A stretch of 64,000 nucleotides of DNA, taken from the NCBI GenBank assembly GCA_016870775.1, contig VGAK01000005.1, positions 1 through 64,000 of the forward strand, given 5' to 3'. Each line of letters begins with the position of its first letter. Within the stretch, counting starts at the first letter, position 1. The notes under the pieces are model-generated. The model ran no database searches and had not been told where the DNA came from. It was given only the letters and a program-made list of their open reading frames with translations. The stretch is from Actinomycetota bacterium (lineage in GTDB: Bacteria; Actinomycetota; Acidimicrobiia; Acidimicrobiales; Ilumatobacteraceae). Both the position numbers and the translations under genes were made by a program. This document shows positions 31,085 to 39,070 of the stretch, one piece after another.

Positions 31085-32065
31085 ATGACCTTCCCCGTTT
31101 CGCGCCCCCGTCGTCTGCGTGCCACCGCGGCCATGCGCGACCTCGTGGCCGAGACCACGCTGTCGACGTCGGATCTCGTGGCACCGCTCTTCGTGCGCGA
31201 GGGCATCGAGTCGCCCCAGCCGATCGTGTCGTTGCCCGGGGTCCTCCAGCACACCCTCGGGTCCCTCGGTGACGAGGTGGCGGTGCTCCACGATCTCGGG
31301 GTGCGCGGGGTGATCCTGTTCGGTGTCCCGGCACGGAAGGACGAGATCGGATCGGGTGCGTGGTCCCCCGACGGGATCGTCCAGCAGGCACTCGCGGATC
31401 TGCGGTCACGATTCGGTGACGACATCGTGCTGATGGCCGATCTCTGCGTCGATGAGTACACCTCGCATGGTCACTGCGGGATCATCGGATCCGATGGTGA
31501 GGTCGACAACGACGCCACGCTCGAGATCTACGCACGCACGGCCGTTTCCCAGGCCACCGCCGGTGCGCACCTGGTCGCACCGTCGGGGATGATGGACGGC
31601 CAGGTCGGCGCGATCCGCGGAGCACTCGACGATGCGGGCTTCGACTCCACGGCGATCATGGCCTACTCGGCGAAGTACGCGTCGGCGCTCTACGGGCCGT
31701 TTCGCGACGCGGTCGACGTCAGGATCGCCGGGGGTGGCCATCGACACGGGTACCAGCAGGACCCGCGCAACCGGCGCGAGTCGCTGCGAGAGGTGGCAGA
31801 GGACATCGAACAGGGTGCCGACATCGTGTTGGTGAAGCCGGCGCTCGCCTATCTCGACGTGATCGCCGACGTGCGCGCCGCGTTCGACCACCCCGTCGCG
31901 GCGTACCACGTGAGCGGGGAGTACTCGATGATCAAGGCCGCTGCCGAGCGCGGCTGGATCGACCACGATGCCACCGCGCTCGAGCACCTCGGGTCGATCA
32001 AGCGGGCCGGTGCCGACATCATCCTCACCTACTTCGCGCGCTGGTTCGCCGAGACACGGGCCTGA
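31085..32065 (+). CDS. hemB: delta-aminolevulinic acid dehydratase (porphobilinogen synthase)
   Basis: Condenses two 5-aminolevulinates to porphobilinogen (326 aa). The two active-site Lys lie in MAYSAKYASALYGPFRDAVD and DIVLVKPALAYLDV. The metal-binding segment reads DLCVDEYTSHGHCG: first and third Cys of the zinc-type site are kept, but the middle Cys is Asp, an intermediate between zinc- and magnesium-type enzymes. Allosteric Mg-site residues were not checked. Confidence 0.94.
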   Translation: MTFPVSRPRRLRATAAMRDLVAETTLSTSDLVAPLFVREGIESPQPIVSLPGVLQHTLGSLGDEVAVLHDLGVRGVILFGVPARKDEIGSGAWSPDGIVQQALADLRSRFGDDIVLMADLCVDEYTSHGHCGIIGSDGEVDNDATLEIYARTAVSQATAGAHLVAPSGMMDGQVGAIRGALDDAGFDSTAIMAYSAKYASALYGPFRDAVDVRIAGGGHRHGYQQDPRNRRESLREVAEDIEQGADIVLVKPALAYLDVIADVRAAFDHPVAAYHVSGEYSMIKAAAERGWIDHDATALEHLGSIKRAGADIILTYFARWFAETRA

Positions 32066-32076
32066 GCCACGGGACG

Positions 32077-33432
32077 ATGACCGGTTCCATCCCGTTCTGC
32101 GATCCGGTCGCGTGCGTCGCCGCGGGGTGCGACGCCGTCGTGTGCACCGGTCGTGCGGTGCCGTCCAACACCTCGCTCTTCGAGCGTTCGGCGCGCGCCA
32201 TACCCGGCGGTGTGAACTCCTCGATCCGTGCGTTCCGTGCAGTCGGGGGAATCCCCTACATCGTCGCGCGCGCCGAGGGTGCGCGGGTCTGGGATGTCGA
32301 GGGTCATGAGATGATCGACCTCGTCCAGAGCTACGGCGCGGTCATCCTCGGTCACGGTCATCCGCGCGTCACCGCCGCCATCAGATCAGCAGCCGGGGAC
32401 GGGACGTCGTACGGTGCGCCGACACCGCGCGAGATGAAGCTCGCCGAGGCGATCTCGGCCCGCGTTCCCTCGTGCGAACGGGTGCGCTTCATGAACTCCG
32501 GGACCGAGGCCACGAGCACCGCCGTGCGTCTCGCGCGCGGTGCGACGGGCCGCAAGCGCATCGTGACGTTCCATGGGAACTTTCACGGGGCCACCGACGC
32601 ACTGCTCGCAGCCGGTGGCAGTGGTGTCGCCACGCTCGGTCTGCCCGGCACGGCCGGTGTGCCCGAGGAGGCGGTGGCGAACACCTTGGTGGTGCCCTAC
32701 AACGAAGTCCCCGCGCTCGATGCCGATGTCGCGGCGGTGTTCGTCGAACCGGTTGCGGCCAACATGGGCTTGATCCCACCGGCCCCCGGTTTCCTCGAGG
32801 GTCTGCGCGCCGAGTGCGACCGTGTCGGTGCACTGCTGGTCTTCGACGAAGTGATCACGGGTTTCCGCCTCGGGTCGGGCGGTGCGCAATCCAAGTACGA
32901 CGTGCGGCCGGACCTCACGTGCTTCGGCAAGGTCATCGGCGGTGGCCTTCCGGTCGGAGCCGTGGGCGGCCGTCGCGATGTGATGGAGAACCTCACACCC
33001 CTCGGCTCGGTGTTCCACGCCGGCACGCTCGCGGGCAATCCACTCGCCACTGCTGCGGGGCTCGCGGCCCTCGACGAGTTGTCCGACGATCTCTACATGG
33101 AGTTGTCGGCGCGTGCGCGGCGGCTCTCGGCGCTCCTGCGTGACGCGTGCACCGCGGTCGGGATCGCCGCGTCGTTCCCCGTCGTCGGAACACTGGTGGG
33201 AATGCACTTCGGCGATGCGCTCGGGCAACGTGCCCCTGCGAACTTCGACGATGCGCGGACCACCGACGAGGCCTCGTTCGCCCGCATCTTCCACGCACTC
33301 CTCGCCGGTGGCGTGGCGCTGGCACCGGGTGCCTACGAGGCGCTGTTCGTGGGCGCGGCCCACGACGACGCGGTGCTCGATGAACTCGCCGGCCGCGTCA
33401 CGGCCGCACTCGGGGGGCTCGTCGCACGATGA
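32077..33432 (+). CDS. hemL: glutamate-1-semialdehyde 2,1-aminomutase
   Basis: PLP enzyme (451 aa as drawn) making 5-aminolevulinate. Motifs: ARAIPGGVNSSIRAFRAVGG, MNSGTEATSTAVRLARGAT, VFDEVITGFRLGSGGAQ and the PLP Lys in CFGKVIGGGLPVGAVGG. The ATG at 32077 adds an unusual 27-residue Cys-containing extension; homologues begin near SNTSLFERSARAI, so GTG 32158 is an alternative start. The stop overlaps the next gene's ATG. Confidence 0.93.
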   Translation: MTGSIPFCDPVACVAAGCDAVVCTGRAVPSNTSLFERSARAIPGGVNSSIRAFRAVGGIPYIVARAEGARVWDVEGHEMIDLVQSYGAVILGHGHPRVTAAIRSAAGDGTSYGAPTPREMKLAEAISARVPSCERVRFMNSGTEATSTAVRLARGATGRKRIVTFHGNFHGATDALLAAGGSGVATLGLPGTAGVPEEAVANTLVVPYNEVPALDADVAAVFVEPVAANMGLIPPAPGFLEGLRAECDRVGALLVFDEVITGFRLGSGGAQSKYDVRPDLTCFGKVIGGGLPVGAVGGRRDVMENLTPLGSVFHAGTLAGNPLATAAGLAALDELSDDLYMELSARARRLSALLRDACTAVGIAASFPVVGTLVGMHFGDALGQRAPANFDDARTTDEASFARIFHALLAGGVALAPGAYEALFVGAAHDDAVLDELAGRVTAALGGLVAR

Positions 33433-34022
33433 TGCGCAGGATCGCGGCGGTCGCCGTCGCGGCGGTGATCCTCGGGGCGATCCTCACCTCGGGAGGCGAC
33501 GGTGCACCCGCGCCGGACGCGACCGCGTTGCGCACCGTCGACACCTTCGCGGTGATCGAGGCCGGCAACGTCGATTCGGGGTGGTCCATCGCGGGGGGCA
33601 CCACGACGGCCGCGATGCGCCTGTCGCTCGACGACTTGCGCACGATCACGATCCCGGCGGGAACCCTGGTCGCCGAGGGCGGCACCATTCCCACGTGCGC
33701 GGATCCGACTGCGCCACGGACGTGTGTCTTCATGGCCGACATGTTGGGCGACGCGGTGGTGTGGTTCGCGCTCGTGCCCGCCGATCGGATGCGCGGCACC
33801 GAGCGACTGACGTTGCCCGGTCTGGTGGACATGCGCGACAACGGAGACCGCGGCGTGCTCGCCAACGGCTGGGTGATACCGCTGGCGACGCCCGTGGTGC
33901 GCGAGTGCGGTGACATCGACACCTCGACCCTGCGGGAATTCATCACCCGGTTCGGTGATGGGAGGTCGACGTCGATCGTGGATCTAGTGCGCGACGAGAT
34001 CGTGCGCGTTCGCTGTTCCTGA
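33429..34022 (+). CDS. secreted protein of unknown function
   Basis: A 197-residue protein with an N-terminal signal-like segment (RRIAAVAVAAVILGAIL), so probably exported or membrane-anchored. The remainder is a small mixed domain with four Cys (IPTCADPTAPRTCVFMADML, VVRECGDID and a C-terminal RVRCS) that could form two disulfides. ATG overlaps the hemL stop. I do not recognise the family. Confidence 0.68.
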   Translation: MMRRIAAVAVAAVILGAILTSGGDGAPAPDATALRTVDTFAVIEAGNVDSGWSIAGGTTTAAMRLSLDDLRTITIPAGTLVAEGGTIPTCADPTAPRTCVFMADMLGDAVVWFALVPADRMRGTERLTLPGLVDMRDNGDRGVLANGWVIPLATPVVRECGDIDTSTLREFITRFGDGRSTSIVDLVRDEIVRVRCS

Positions 34023-34130
34023 CCGCATCGGCGTCGGAGATGTCGTCACAGTGGTACTTCCGCCGAATGGTGCGTGTTGCTACCAGACTGCCAATCGGCG
34101 CATTTCTACAATCACCTACGAGGCGAACCT

Positions 34131-34505
34131 CTAGTGAGCCTCCGGAGCGGCCTGATCAACGTAGAACACATTCCCATCGGGATCAGCGACCAATGCCATG
34201 ACCCCACCCCACGGTTGACGAGTCGGTGGCATCGGGAACTGCACGCCGAGTGAAGTGAGACGCGCAAACTCTGCATCAAGGTCGGCAACGACAAGACCTA
34301 TGCCCGTATGCCGACCGAGCAAGTTGGCGTGGTCAGCACCAGGAAGTGCGATGCCAAGTCGAACGGTTCCTGCCGAAAAGGATGCATAGCCGTGATCCGG
34401 GGATGAAAACTGCAAGGACAGCTTCAGTTTGTCCCGATAGAAGGAGATCGCACGTTCAAGATCCGATACGAAGACATTTACATAACCAATCTGCATGGTG
34501 CTCAC
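34131..34505 (-). CDS. VOC-family (glyoxalase/bleomycin-resistance-like) protein
   Basis: A 124-residue vicinal-oxygen-chelate domain: IGYVNVFVSDLERAISFYRD, GIGLVVADLDAEFARLTSLG and the C-terminal MALVADPDGNVFYVDQ. The gene and its flanks (about 34.03-34.60 kb) have visibly lower GC and more A/T-ending codons than the rest of the window, which suggests horizontal acquisition. Start is GTG 34505 or ATG 34496. Substrate unknown. Confidence 0.85.
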   Translation of the reverse strand: MSTMQIGYVNVFVSDLERAISFYRDKLKLSLQFSSPDHGYASFSAGTVRLGIALPGADHANLLGRHTGIGLVVADLDAEFARLTSLGVQFPMPPTRQPWGGVMALVADPDGNVFYVDQAAPEAH

Positions 34506-34600
34506 TGTCCCACCACAACCGACTCACTTCCGACCGATAGTTGGCATGCACGTATCGGGAAGCCAAGGTGTCGACGACCCCATCCGCGGTCAGGATGTAG

Positions 34601-35431
34601 TCACTTCGCGGTGGTCTCGCGGGGTTCGGTTCCGACCTTGTTCGGTGCGGGCATGAGGGTCTTCATGTCCTCGTGCAACGTGTCGAAGGTCGTCGCTCCG
34701 GACTTGAGTGCCGGATAGATCGGGGAGTCGGGTGAGCACCAGTTCTCCCATTCCGCCGCCCACTCCTCACTGGCCGGATCCGCACCGGAGATGTCGTAGC
34801 GAATGTGGCAGACGACTCCGAGAATCTCGTACTCGCTCAGTGCACCGCCGGCCTTCTCACCCTGCTGGGGCATCGGGTTCTTGTTGTATCCGTACGGCAC
34901 ATGCGGGCCACCCTCGCGGTCGGGGTTCCCGTACACCTTCAGCCCGGCCGCTTGATAGCGCTGGCTCCCGTTGTAGACGAAGTTCAACATGTCCTCGATG
35001 TGCGGGAAAGTCTTGAGCGAAGCACCCTCGTAGAGGACCTGACCGGCGCCGCCTGCCCCGTTGCCACCATGGCATCCCGCACACGCGCCGTAGACGGCGG
35101 TGCCGGTGCTGATGGGACCAGCCGCGACCTTTTCCTCCGGGGTCAGTGCGACCATGTAGAGGAACGTCCACACAGGGAGCATCGCGAGAGCGGACATGGC
35201 CCAGAACGGAATCTTGCGACGCTCCTTGGCTGCGCGAACATAAACCGGATCGGGCTCGACGGCCTTGGCCACCGGCGCGGGGTCGGCTTTGGTCTTGGCC
35301 GGTGCGGATGCCCGAGTCGCAACTTCCGACGATGCGGCCGCAGGCGCCGCAGGCGCCCCGGCGGATTCGCCGGCCAGTTCGGCCTTGCGCGCCTTGGAGC
35401 GGTTCAGAAGGTGCTCGGGAATTTCGGTCAC
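34601..35431 (-). CDS. membrane-anchored c-type cytochrome
   Basis: A 276-residue protein. An Ala/Pro-rich cytoplasmic N-terminus (about 75 aa) precedes one membrane helix (WAMSALAMLPVWTFLYMVAL) and an outer cytochrome c domain with one haem site (GACAGCHGGNGAGGAG) and a likely Met ligand (NPMPQQGEKAGGALSEYE). Its first residues, TEIPEHLLNRSKARKAELAG, nearly repeat the start of the cytochrome b C-terminal subunit encoded at 37.4 kb. Divergent from the bc operon, it is probably an electron carrier or extra subunit for it. GTG start with AAGAGGT upstream. Confidence 0.85.
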   Translation of the reverse strand: MTEIPEHLLNRSKARKAELAGESAGAPAAPAAASSEVATRASAPAKTKADPAPVAKAVEPDPVYVRAAKERRKIPFWAMSALAMLPVWTFLYMVALTPEEKVAAGPISTGTAVYGACAGCHGGNGAGGAGQVLYEGASLKTFPHIEDMLNFVYNGSQRYQAAGLKVYGNPDREGGPHVPYGYNKNPMPQQGEKAGGALSEYEILGVVCHIRYDISGADPASEEWAAEWENWCSPDSPIYPALKSGATTFDTLHEDMKTLMPAPNKVGTEPRETTAK

Positions 35432-35501
35432 GGGGTCTTACCTCTTCGCGCCACCCGACGAGGCCGCTCACGCGACTCGAGGGGGCTCGTACTCCTCTCC
35501 A

Positions 35502-35507
35502 ACGATA
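35502..35507 (-). promoter_or_regulatory. possible -10 (TATCGT) for the cytochrome c gene
   Basis: TATCGT on the minus strand would give a leader of about 65 nt. Apart from this and a TAGTGT at 35663 facing the bc operon, the 294-nt gap (35432-35725) shows no ORF or repeat that I can support. Confidence 0.3.
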
Positions 35508-35662
35508 GACAACCGATGCCAGGGAACGGCAACCAACTCGCGCGAATTATCGATCGGGACGCCTGTCGGATGACCTCACAAGAGCACAACCCGGCCGGCG
35601 CGAACGGGACATTGACGACCGTCACAGCGGGGGAGAATGGCCTTCACCGGGGATGTCCTCGG

Positions 35663-35668
35663 TAGTGT
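35663..35668 (+). promoter_or_regulatory. possible -10 (TAGTGT) for the bc complex operon
   Basis: TAGTGT lies 57 nt before the first ATG of the operon, so this transcript would have a true leader with a GGAG ribosome-binding site. No strong -35 is seen. Confidence 0.35.
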
Positions 35669-35725
35669 TCAGAGGTACTCGGGAATCCTCCGAGACACCG
35701 CCCGACGGAGAAGAAGCCCACTCCA

Positions 35726-36205
35726 ATGCTCGCGATCGACATTCTCAGGTGGCCAGGGATGAACCAGGCGTTCTTGTTCTCCCTGATCCTGACGACTGCC
35801 ATGGCTCTCGTCGTCGTGCCCTATGGCAAGCGTCGCCCTCTCGGTCGTCCCACCACGTGGGGCGAGGCGATGGTCGGCTCGGTCTACGTGTTCTTCGCGA
35901 TGTTCCTCGCCTTCGGTGTGGTGCCGCACCAGTTCATCGACCATGCCGACAAGGAACTCGGCTGGCGCAAGGACAGGCTGGTGTACGGCCCCTTCGACCT
36001 GCTGAACGCGAAGGCCAACGGGGGGAACTTCCCCTTCACCATCTCCTACGAGGCGATCCGCGACATCGTCGTGGTGGTCATCCACGCGTACTTCATCGGA
36101 CTCATGATCTGGTTGTTCGTGTGGTGGCAGAAGCGCGGCGTGAAGCCCGTGGGTGCAGAGATCGAGAAGTCCACCTACGGACGCCCGCTGGTGAAGAAGG
36201 CCTGA
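35726..36205 (+). CDS. small membrane subunit encoded with the bc complex (unknown)
   Basis: A 159-residue protein with three predicted membrane helices (FLFSLILTTAMALVVVPYG, SVYVFFAMFLAFGVVPHQFI, VVVIHAYFIGLMIWLFVWW). Two His (HQFIDH) border helix 2. I know no family for it. First gene of the bc operon, 11 nt before the ferredoxin gene, so it is probably a subunit or anchor for the ferredoxin-like protein. Confidence 0.7.
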   Translation: MLAIDILRWPGMNQAFLFSLILTTAMALVVVPYGKRRPLGRPTTWGEAMVGSVYVFFAMFLAFGVVPHQFIDHADKELGWRKDRLVYGPFDLLNAKANGGNFPFTISYEAIRDIVVVVIHAYFIGLMIWLFVWWQKRGVKPVGAEIEKSTYGRPLVKKA

Positions 36206-36216
36206 GGAGGAACGTC

Positions 36217-36630
36217 GTGGCACGCACAGACGCCAATCCGCCGATGCCGGAGTGGTCGACCGAGTACCAACTGGTGGAGGTCGACGCCGACTACCTCGGT
36301 CGCGCGGTCAAGCCCAAGCAGTTCATCCACATCGACCAGTCCGAGTGCATCATGTGCGAGGGCTGCGTCGACATCTGCCCGTGGAAGTGCATCCACATGG
36401 TCACGCCCGACGCCATCGCCGAGGCCGACAACACCGAGCTCCCCGGTGCCGACCCCACTGACCACGTGATCTTCATCATCGACGATGACGTGTGCACCCG
36501 TTGCGCGCTCTGCGTGGACCGATGCCCGACCGGCGTGATCATCCTCGGCAAGGCTGGCGCCCCCGCCCCCGAGGGTGACTCGCACACGAGAACCAACAAC
36601 CACGGCTATGCCTACGGCATGCGACTCTGA
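36217..36630 (+). CDS. ferredoxin-like protein with two [4Fe-4S] sites, bc-operon encoded
   Basis: A 137-residue NuoI/ferredoxin-type protein. Cluster motifs are CIMCEGCVDICPWKC and CTRCALCVDRCP, two CxxCxxCxxxC sets. There is no signal peptide, so it should work on the cytoplasmic side. GTG start after GAGGAGG. Its place between a membrane protein and cytochrome b is unusual: ordinary bc1 and b6f operons do not encode a ferredoxin. It might feed electrons from the cytoplasm into the complex. Confidence 0.88.
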   Translation: MARTDANPPMPEWSTEYQLVEVDADYLGRAVKPKQFIHIDQSECIMCEGCVDICPWKCIHMVTPDAIAEADNTELPGADPTDHVIFIIDDDVCTRCALCVDRCPTGVIILGKAGAPAPEGDSHTRTNNHGYAYGMRL

Positions 36631-36642
36631 GGTGACCTGAAC

Positions 36643-37425
36643 ATGGCAAAAGTCCTCGACAATCCCCGGCCCACCATCAAGGAGCGCGCCGCCAAGCTCG
36701 GCGGGCAGGTGCAGGGCAGCCAGGCATGGAACTCGATCTTCCGGCCCGGTTCGATCTTCCGCAAGGGCTACACCGACAGCCCGCGCAACCGTTCCTACGT
36801 GGTGATGAACTCCGTTCTCTACCACCTCCATCCGGTGAAGGTGAAGCGCCACGCTGTCAAGGTGAGCTACACGCTCTGTCTCGGAGGCCTCTCGTTCTTC
36901 CTGTTCATCCTGCTCACGGTGACGGGCATCTTCCTGATGTTCTTCTACAGGCCGACGGCAGCCAATGCCTGGCAGGACATCCAGATGCTGCAGACCTCGG
37001 TGACCTTCGGTCTGCTGGTGCGCAACATGCACCGCTGGGGGGCGCACCTGATGGTGCTCTCGGTCTTCCTGCACATGGCGCGCGTGTTCTACCACGGCGC
37101 GTACAAGCCGCCGCGCGAGTTCAACTGGGTGATTGGTGTCGTGCTCCTCACGCTGACACTGTTGCTGTCGTTCACCGGCTATCTGCTGCCGTGGGACCAG
37201 CTCGCCCTGTGGGCCGTCGCGGTGGGGACGAACATGATGGGCTACACACCGGTGTTCGGCAACCAGGTGCGTTTCGTGCTCCTCGGTGGCGTGGAGATCG
37301 GATCCGAGACGCTCCTGCGCTGGTACGTGCTCCACGTGTTGATGCTCCCGTTCGTGATTGTGATCTTCATGGCGATCCACTTCTGGCGCGTCCGCAAGGA
37401 CGGCGGAATCTCGGGACCGCTCTGA
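36643..37425 (+). CDS. cytochrome b, b6-type N-terminal subunit
   Basis: Haem-b subunit (260 aa) corresponding to cytochrome b6 of split complexes. Haem ligands H130/H144 (13 residues between) and H231/H246 (14 between) follow the b6f spacing, not bc1. Cys79 in SYTLCLGGLSFF aligns with the b6 cysteine (YCLGG) that binds the extra haem c-n (c-i). GYLLPWDQ and the FFYRPT segment also match b6. It works with the following subunit IV-like gene and the Rieske protein to oxidise menaquinol. Confidence 0.9.
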   Translation: MAKVLDNPRPTIKERAAKLGGQVQGSQAWNSIFRPGSIFRKGYTDSPRNRSYVVMNSVLYHLHPVKVKRHAVKVSYTLCLGGLSFFLFILLTVTGIFLMFFYRPTAANAWQDIQMLQTSVTFGLLVRNMHRWGAHLMVLSVFLHMARVFYHGAYKPPREFNWVIGVVLLTLTLLLSFTGYLLPWDQLALWAVAVGTNMMGYTPVFGNQVRFVLLGGVEIGSETLLRWYVLHVLMLPFVIVIFMAIHFWRVRKDGGISGPL

Positions 37426-37441
37426 CCGGAAGGCGACATCG

Positions 37442-38146
37442 ATGACTGAGATCCCCGAACACCTCCTCAAGAGAGCACAGGCCGCGCGCCAGAAGGCCGC
37501 CGGCACCGGCTCGGCCGACAGCGCCGGCTCGGGCGAGCGCATTCCCGATGCGCTGCTCGACCGGACCAGGGCGGCCGGCACATCGGAGAAGGCGGCTGCT
37601 GTGGTCGCTGCGGGTGCCTCCGCCGGATTGCCGGTTGGGGCCGGACCCGGTGGTCACACCCAGCGCCTCCTCACCGTCGTCAAGTCGGGCTCGATCCAGG
37701 AGGCAAAGGCCGCACCCGTCGACAAGGTGCACACCTGGCCGCACTTGCTCGCGGTCGAGTTCGTCGCCGCGCTCGCCTGCACGGCGTTCCTCTTCGTCTT
37801 CTCGTGGGTGGTCAACGCACCGTTGTTGCAGGCAGCGGATTTCAACAAGACCCCGAACCCCTCCAAGGCGCCGTGGTACTTCCTCGGGCTCCAGGAGTTG
37901 CTGACGATGTTCCACCCGATGATCGCTGGTGTGACGCTGCCGGGCATGGGGCTCATCGCTCTGATCCTGGCGCCCTACCTCGACCGCAATCCGTCGAACA
38001 AGCCCGAGGATCGAAAGTTCATGACCAGCATGATGACGATGTTCCTGATGTTCTGGGCAGTGCTCGTCATCATCGGCTCGTTCTTCCGCGGCCCGGGGTT
38101 CAACTTCATCTTCCCGTGGCGAGACGGCATCTACTTCGAGTTGTGA
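37442..38146 (+). CDS. cytochrome b C-terminal (subunit IV-like) protein
   Basis: A 234-residue protein with a long Ala-rich N-terminal extension (about 95 aa) and then three membrane helices typical of b6f subunit IV. The Qo-site motif PEWY is APWY here (KAPWYFLGLQELL), lacking the Glu. Its beginning, TEIPEHLLKRAQAARQKAAG, nearly repeats that of the cytochrome c at 35.4 kb. ATG 16 nt after the cytochrome b gene. Confidence 0.87.
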   Translation: MTEIPEHLLKRAQAARQKAAGTGSADSAGSGERIPDALLDRTRAAGTSEKAAAVVAAGASAGLPVGAGPGGHTQRLLTVVKSGSIQEAKAAPVDKVHTWPHLLAVEFVAALACTAFLFVFSWVVNAPLLQAADFNKTPNPSKAPWYFLGLQELLTMFHPMIAGVTLPGMGLIALILAPYLDRNPSNKPEDRKFMTSMMTMFLMFWAVLVIIGSFFRGPGFNFIFPWRDGIYFEL

Positions 38147-38220
38147 TCGCCGACGGACACGGCAATCTCGGCAAAAACGGAACGCATCGGGAAAATCTGA
38201 ACAAAGGGAACTGACAGGAA

Positions 38221-39069
38221 ATGAGCACCGGAACCATCATCGCCCTGGTCGTCGTGGCGGCAATCGTGCTCGGAGCGATCGCAGTCTTCACCACCGTGCG
38301 CGGCAGCGAGGTGCGCGGTGCCGGGGCACTCTCCCGCGAGACCCGTTCGCGCGACAAGAAAGCCGCCATCACATCCGACGGTGCGACCGGCCGCGAGGTG
38401 GAAGCGGCCGCCCGTTCGACCGCCGTTGCGGTCATCGAGCCGGCGGAGGTGGCACCCTTCGTCGCCCCCGACGAGGAGGCCATCGGCGTGTCGCGCCGGA
38501 TGTTCTTCAACCGCACGGCGGTGACGTTGATGAGCGCGAGCATCGGTGCATTCGGTGCGTCGGTCCTGGCGTTCCTGTGGAAGGGCGCAGAGGGCGGATT
38601 CGGCTCCAAGATCACGGTCGGCAAGATCGACGATGTCATCCAGAACATCCGCACTGGCGGGGGCTTCCTCTATCTGTCCGAGGCACGCGCCTGGGTCACC
38701 GAGTACCCGAAGGGCGCGCTCAGCAAGGGTCGCGCCGTCTACGGCAGCCAGGGGCCGGTCCTCACCGGCATGGAGTCCGGCATCGTGGCGCTGTACCAGA
38801 AGTGCCCGCACCTGGGTTGCCGCGTGCCCGAGTGCAAGAGCTCGCAGTGGTTCGAGTGCCCGTGCCACGGGTCGCAATACAACCGTGTCGGTGAGAAGAA
38901 GGGTGGTCCCGCTCCGCGCGGCATGGATCGCTTCGGTGTGTCGGTGAACAACGGCGTGCTCGTGATCGACACCGGCGCGGTGTTCGGCGGCCCCGCGATC
39001 GGTGTGAACACGACGGGTCAAGAGGCCGAGGGCCCGCACTGCATCGGCGCGGGATCGGGAGGTCACTGA
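38221..39069 (+). CDS. Rieske iron-sulfur protein
   Basis: A 282-residue Rieske subunit. The [2Fe-2S] ligands are in KCPHLGCRVPEC and ECPCHGSQYNR. There is an N-terminal helix (IIALVVVAAIVLGAIAVF) and a second one preceded by a twin-arginine-like SRRMFFNR (residues about 91-98), suggesting Tat-dependent insertion of the Rieske domain, as in other actinobacteria. A 74-nt gap with an AGGAA ribosome-binding site precedes it. Confidence 0.92.
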   Translation: MSTGTIIALVVVAAIVLGAIAVFTTVRGSEVRGAGALSRETRSRDKKAAITSDGATGREVEAAARSTAVAVIEPAEVAPFVAPDEEAIGVSRRMFFNRTAVTLMSASIGAFGASVLAFLWKGAEGGFGSKITVGKIDDVIQNIRTGGGFLYLSEARAWVTEYPKGALSKGRAVYGSQGPVLTGMESGIVALYQKCPHLGCRVPECKSSQWFECPCHGSQYNRVGEKKGGPAPRGMDRFGVSVNNGVLVIDTGAVFGGPAIGVNTTGQEAEGPHCIGAGSGGH

Positions 39070-39070
39070 C

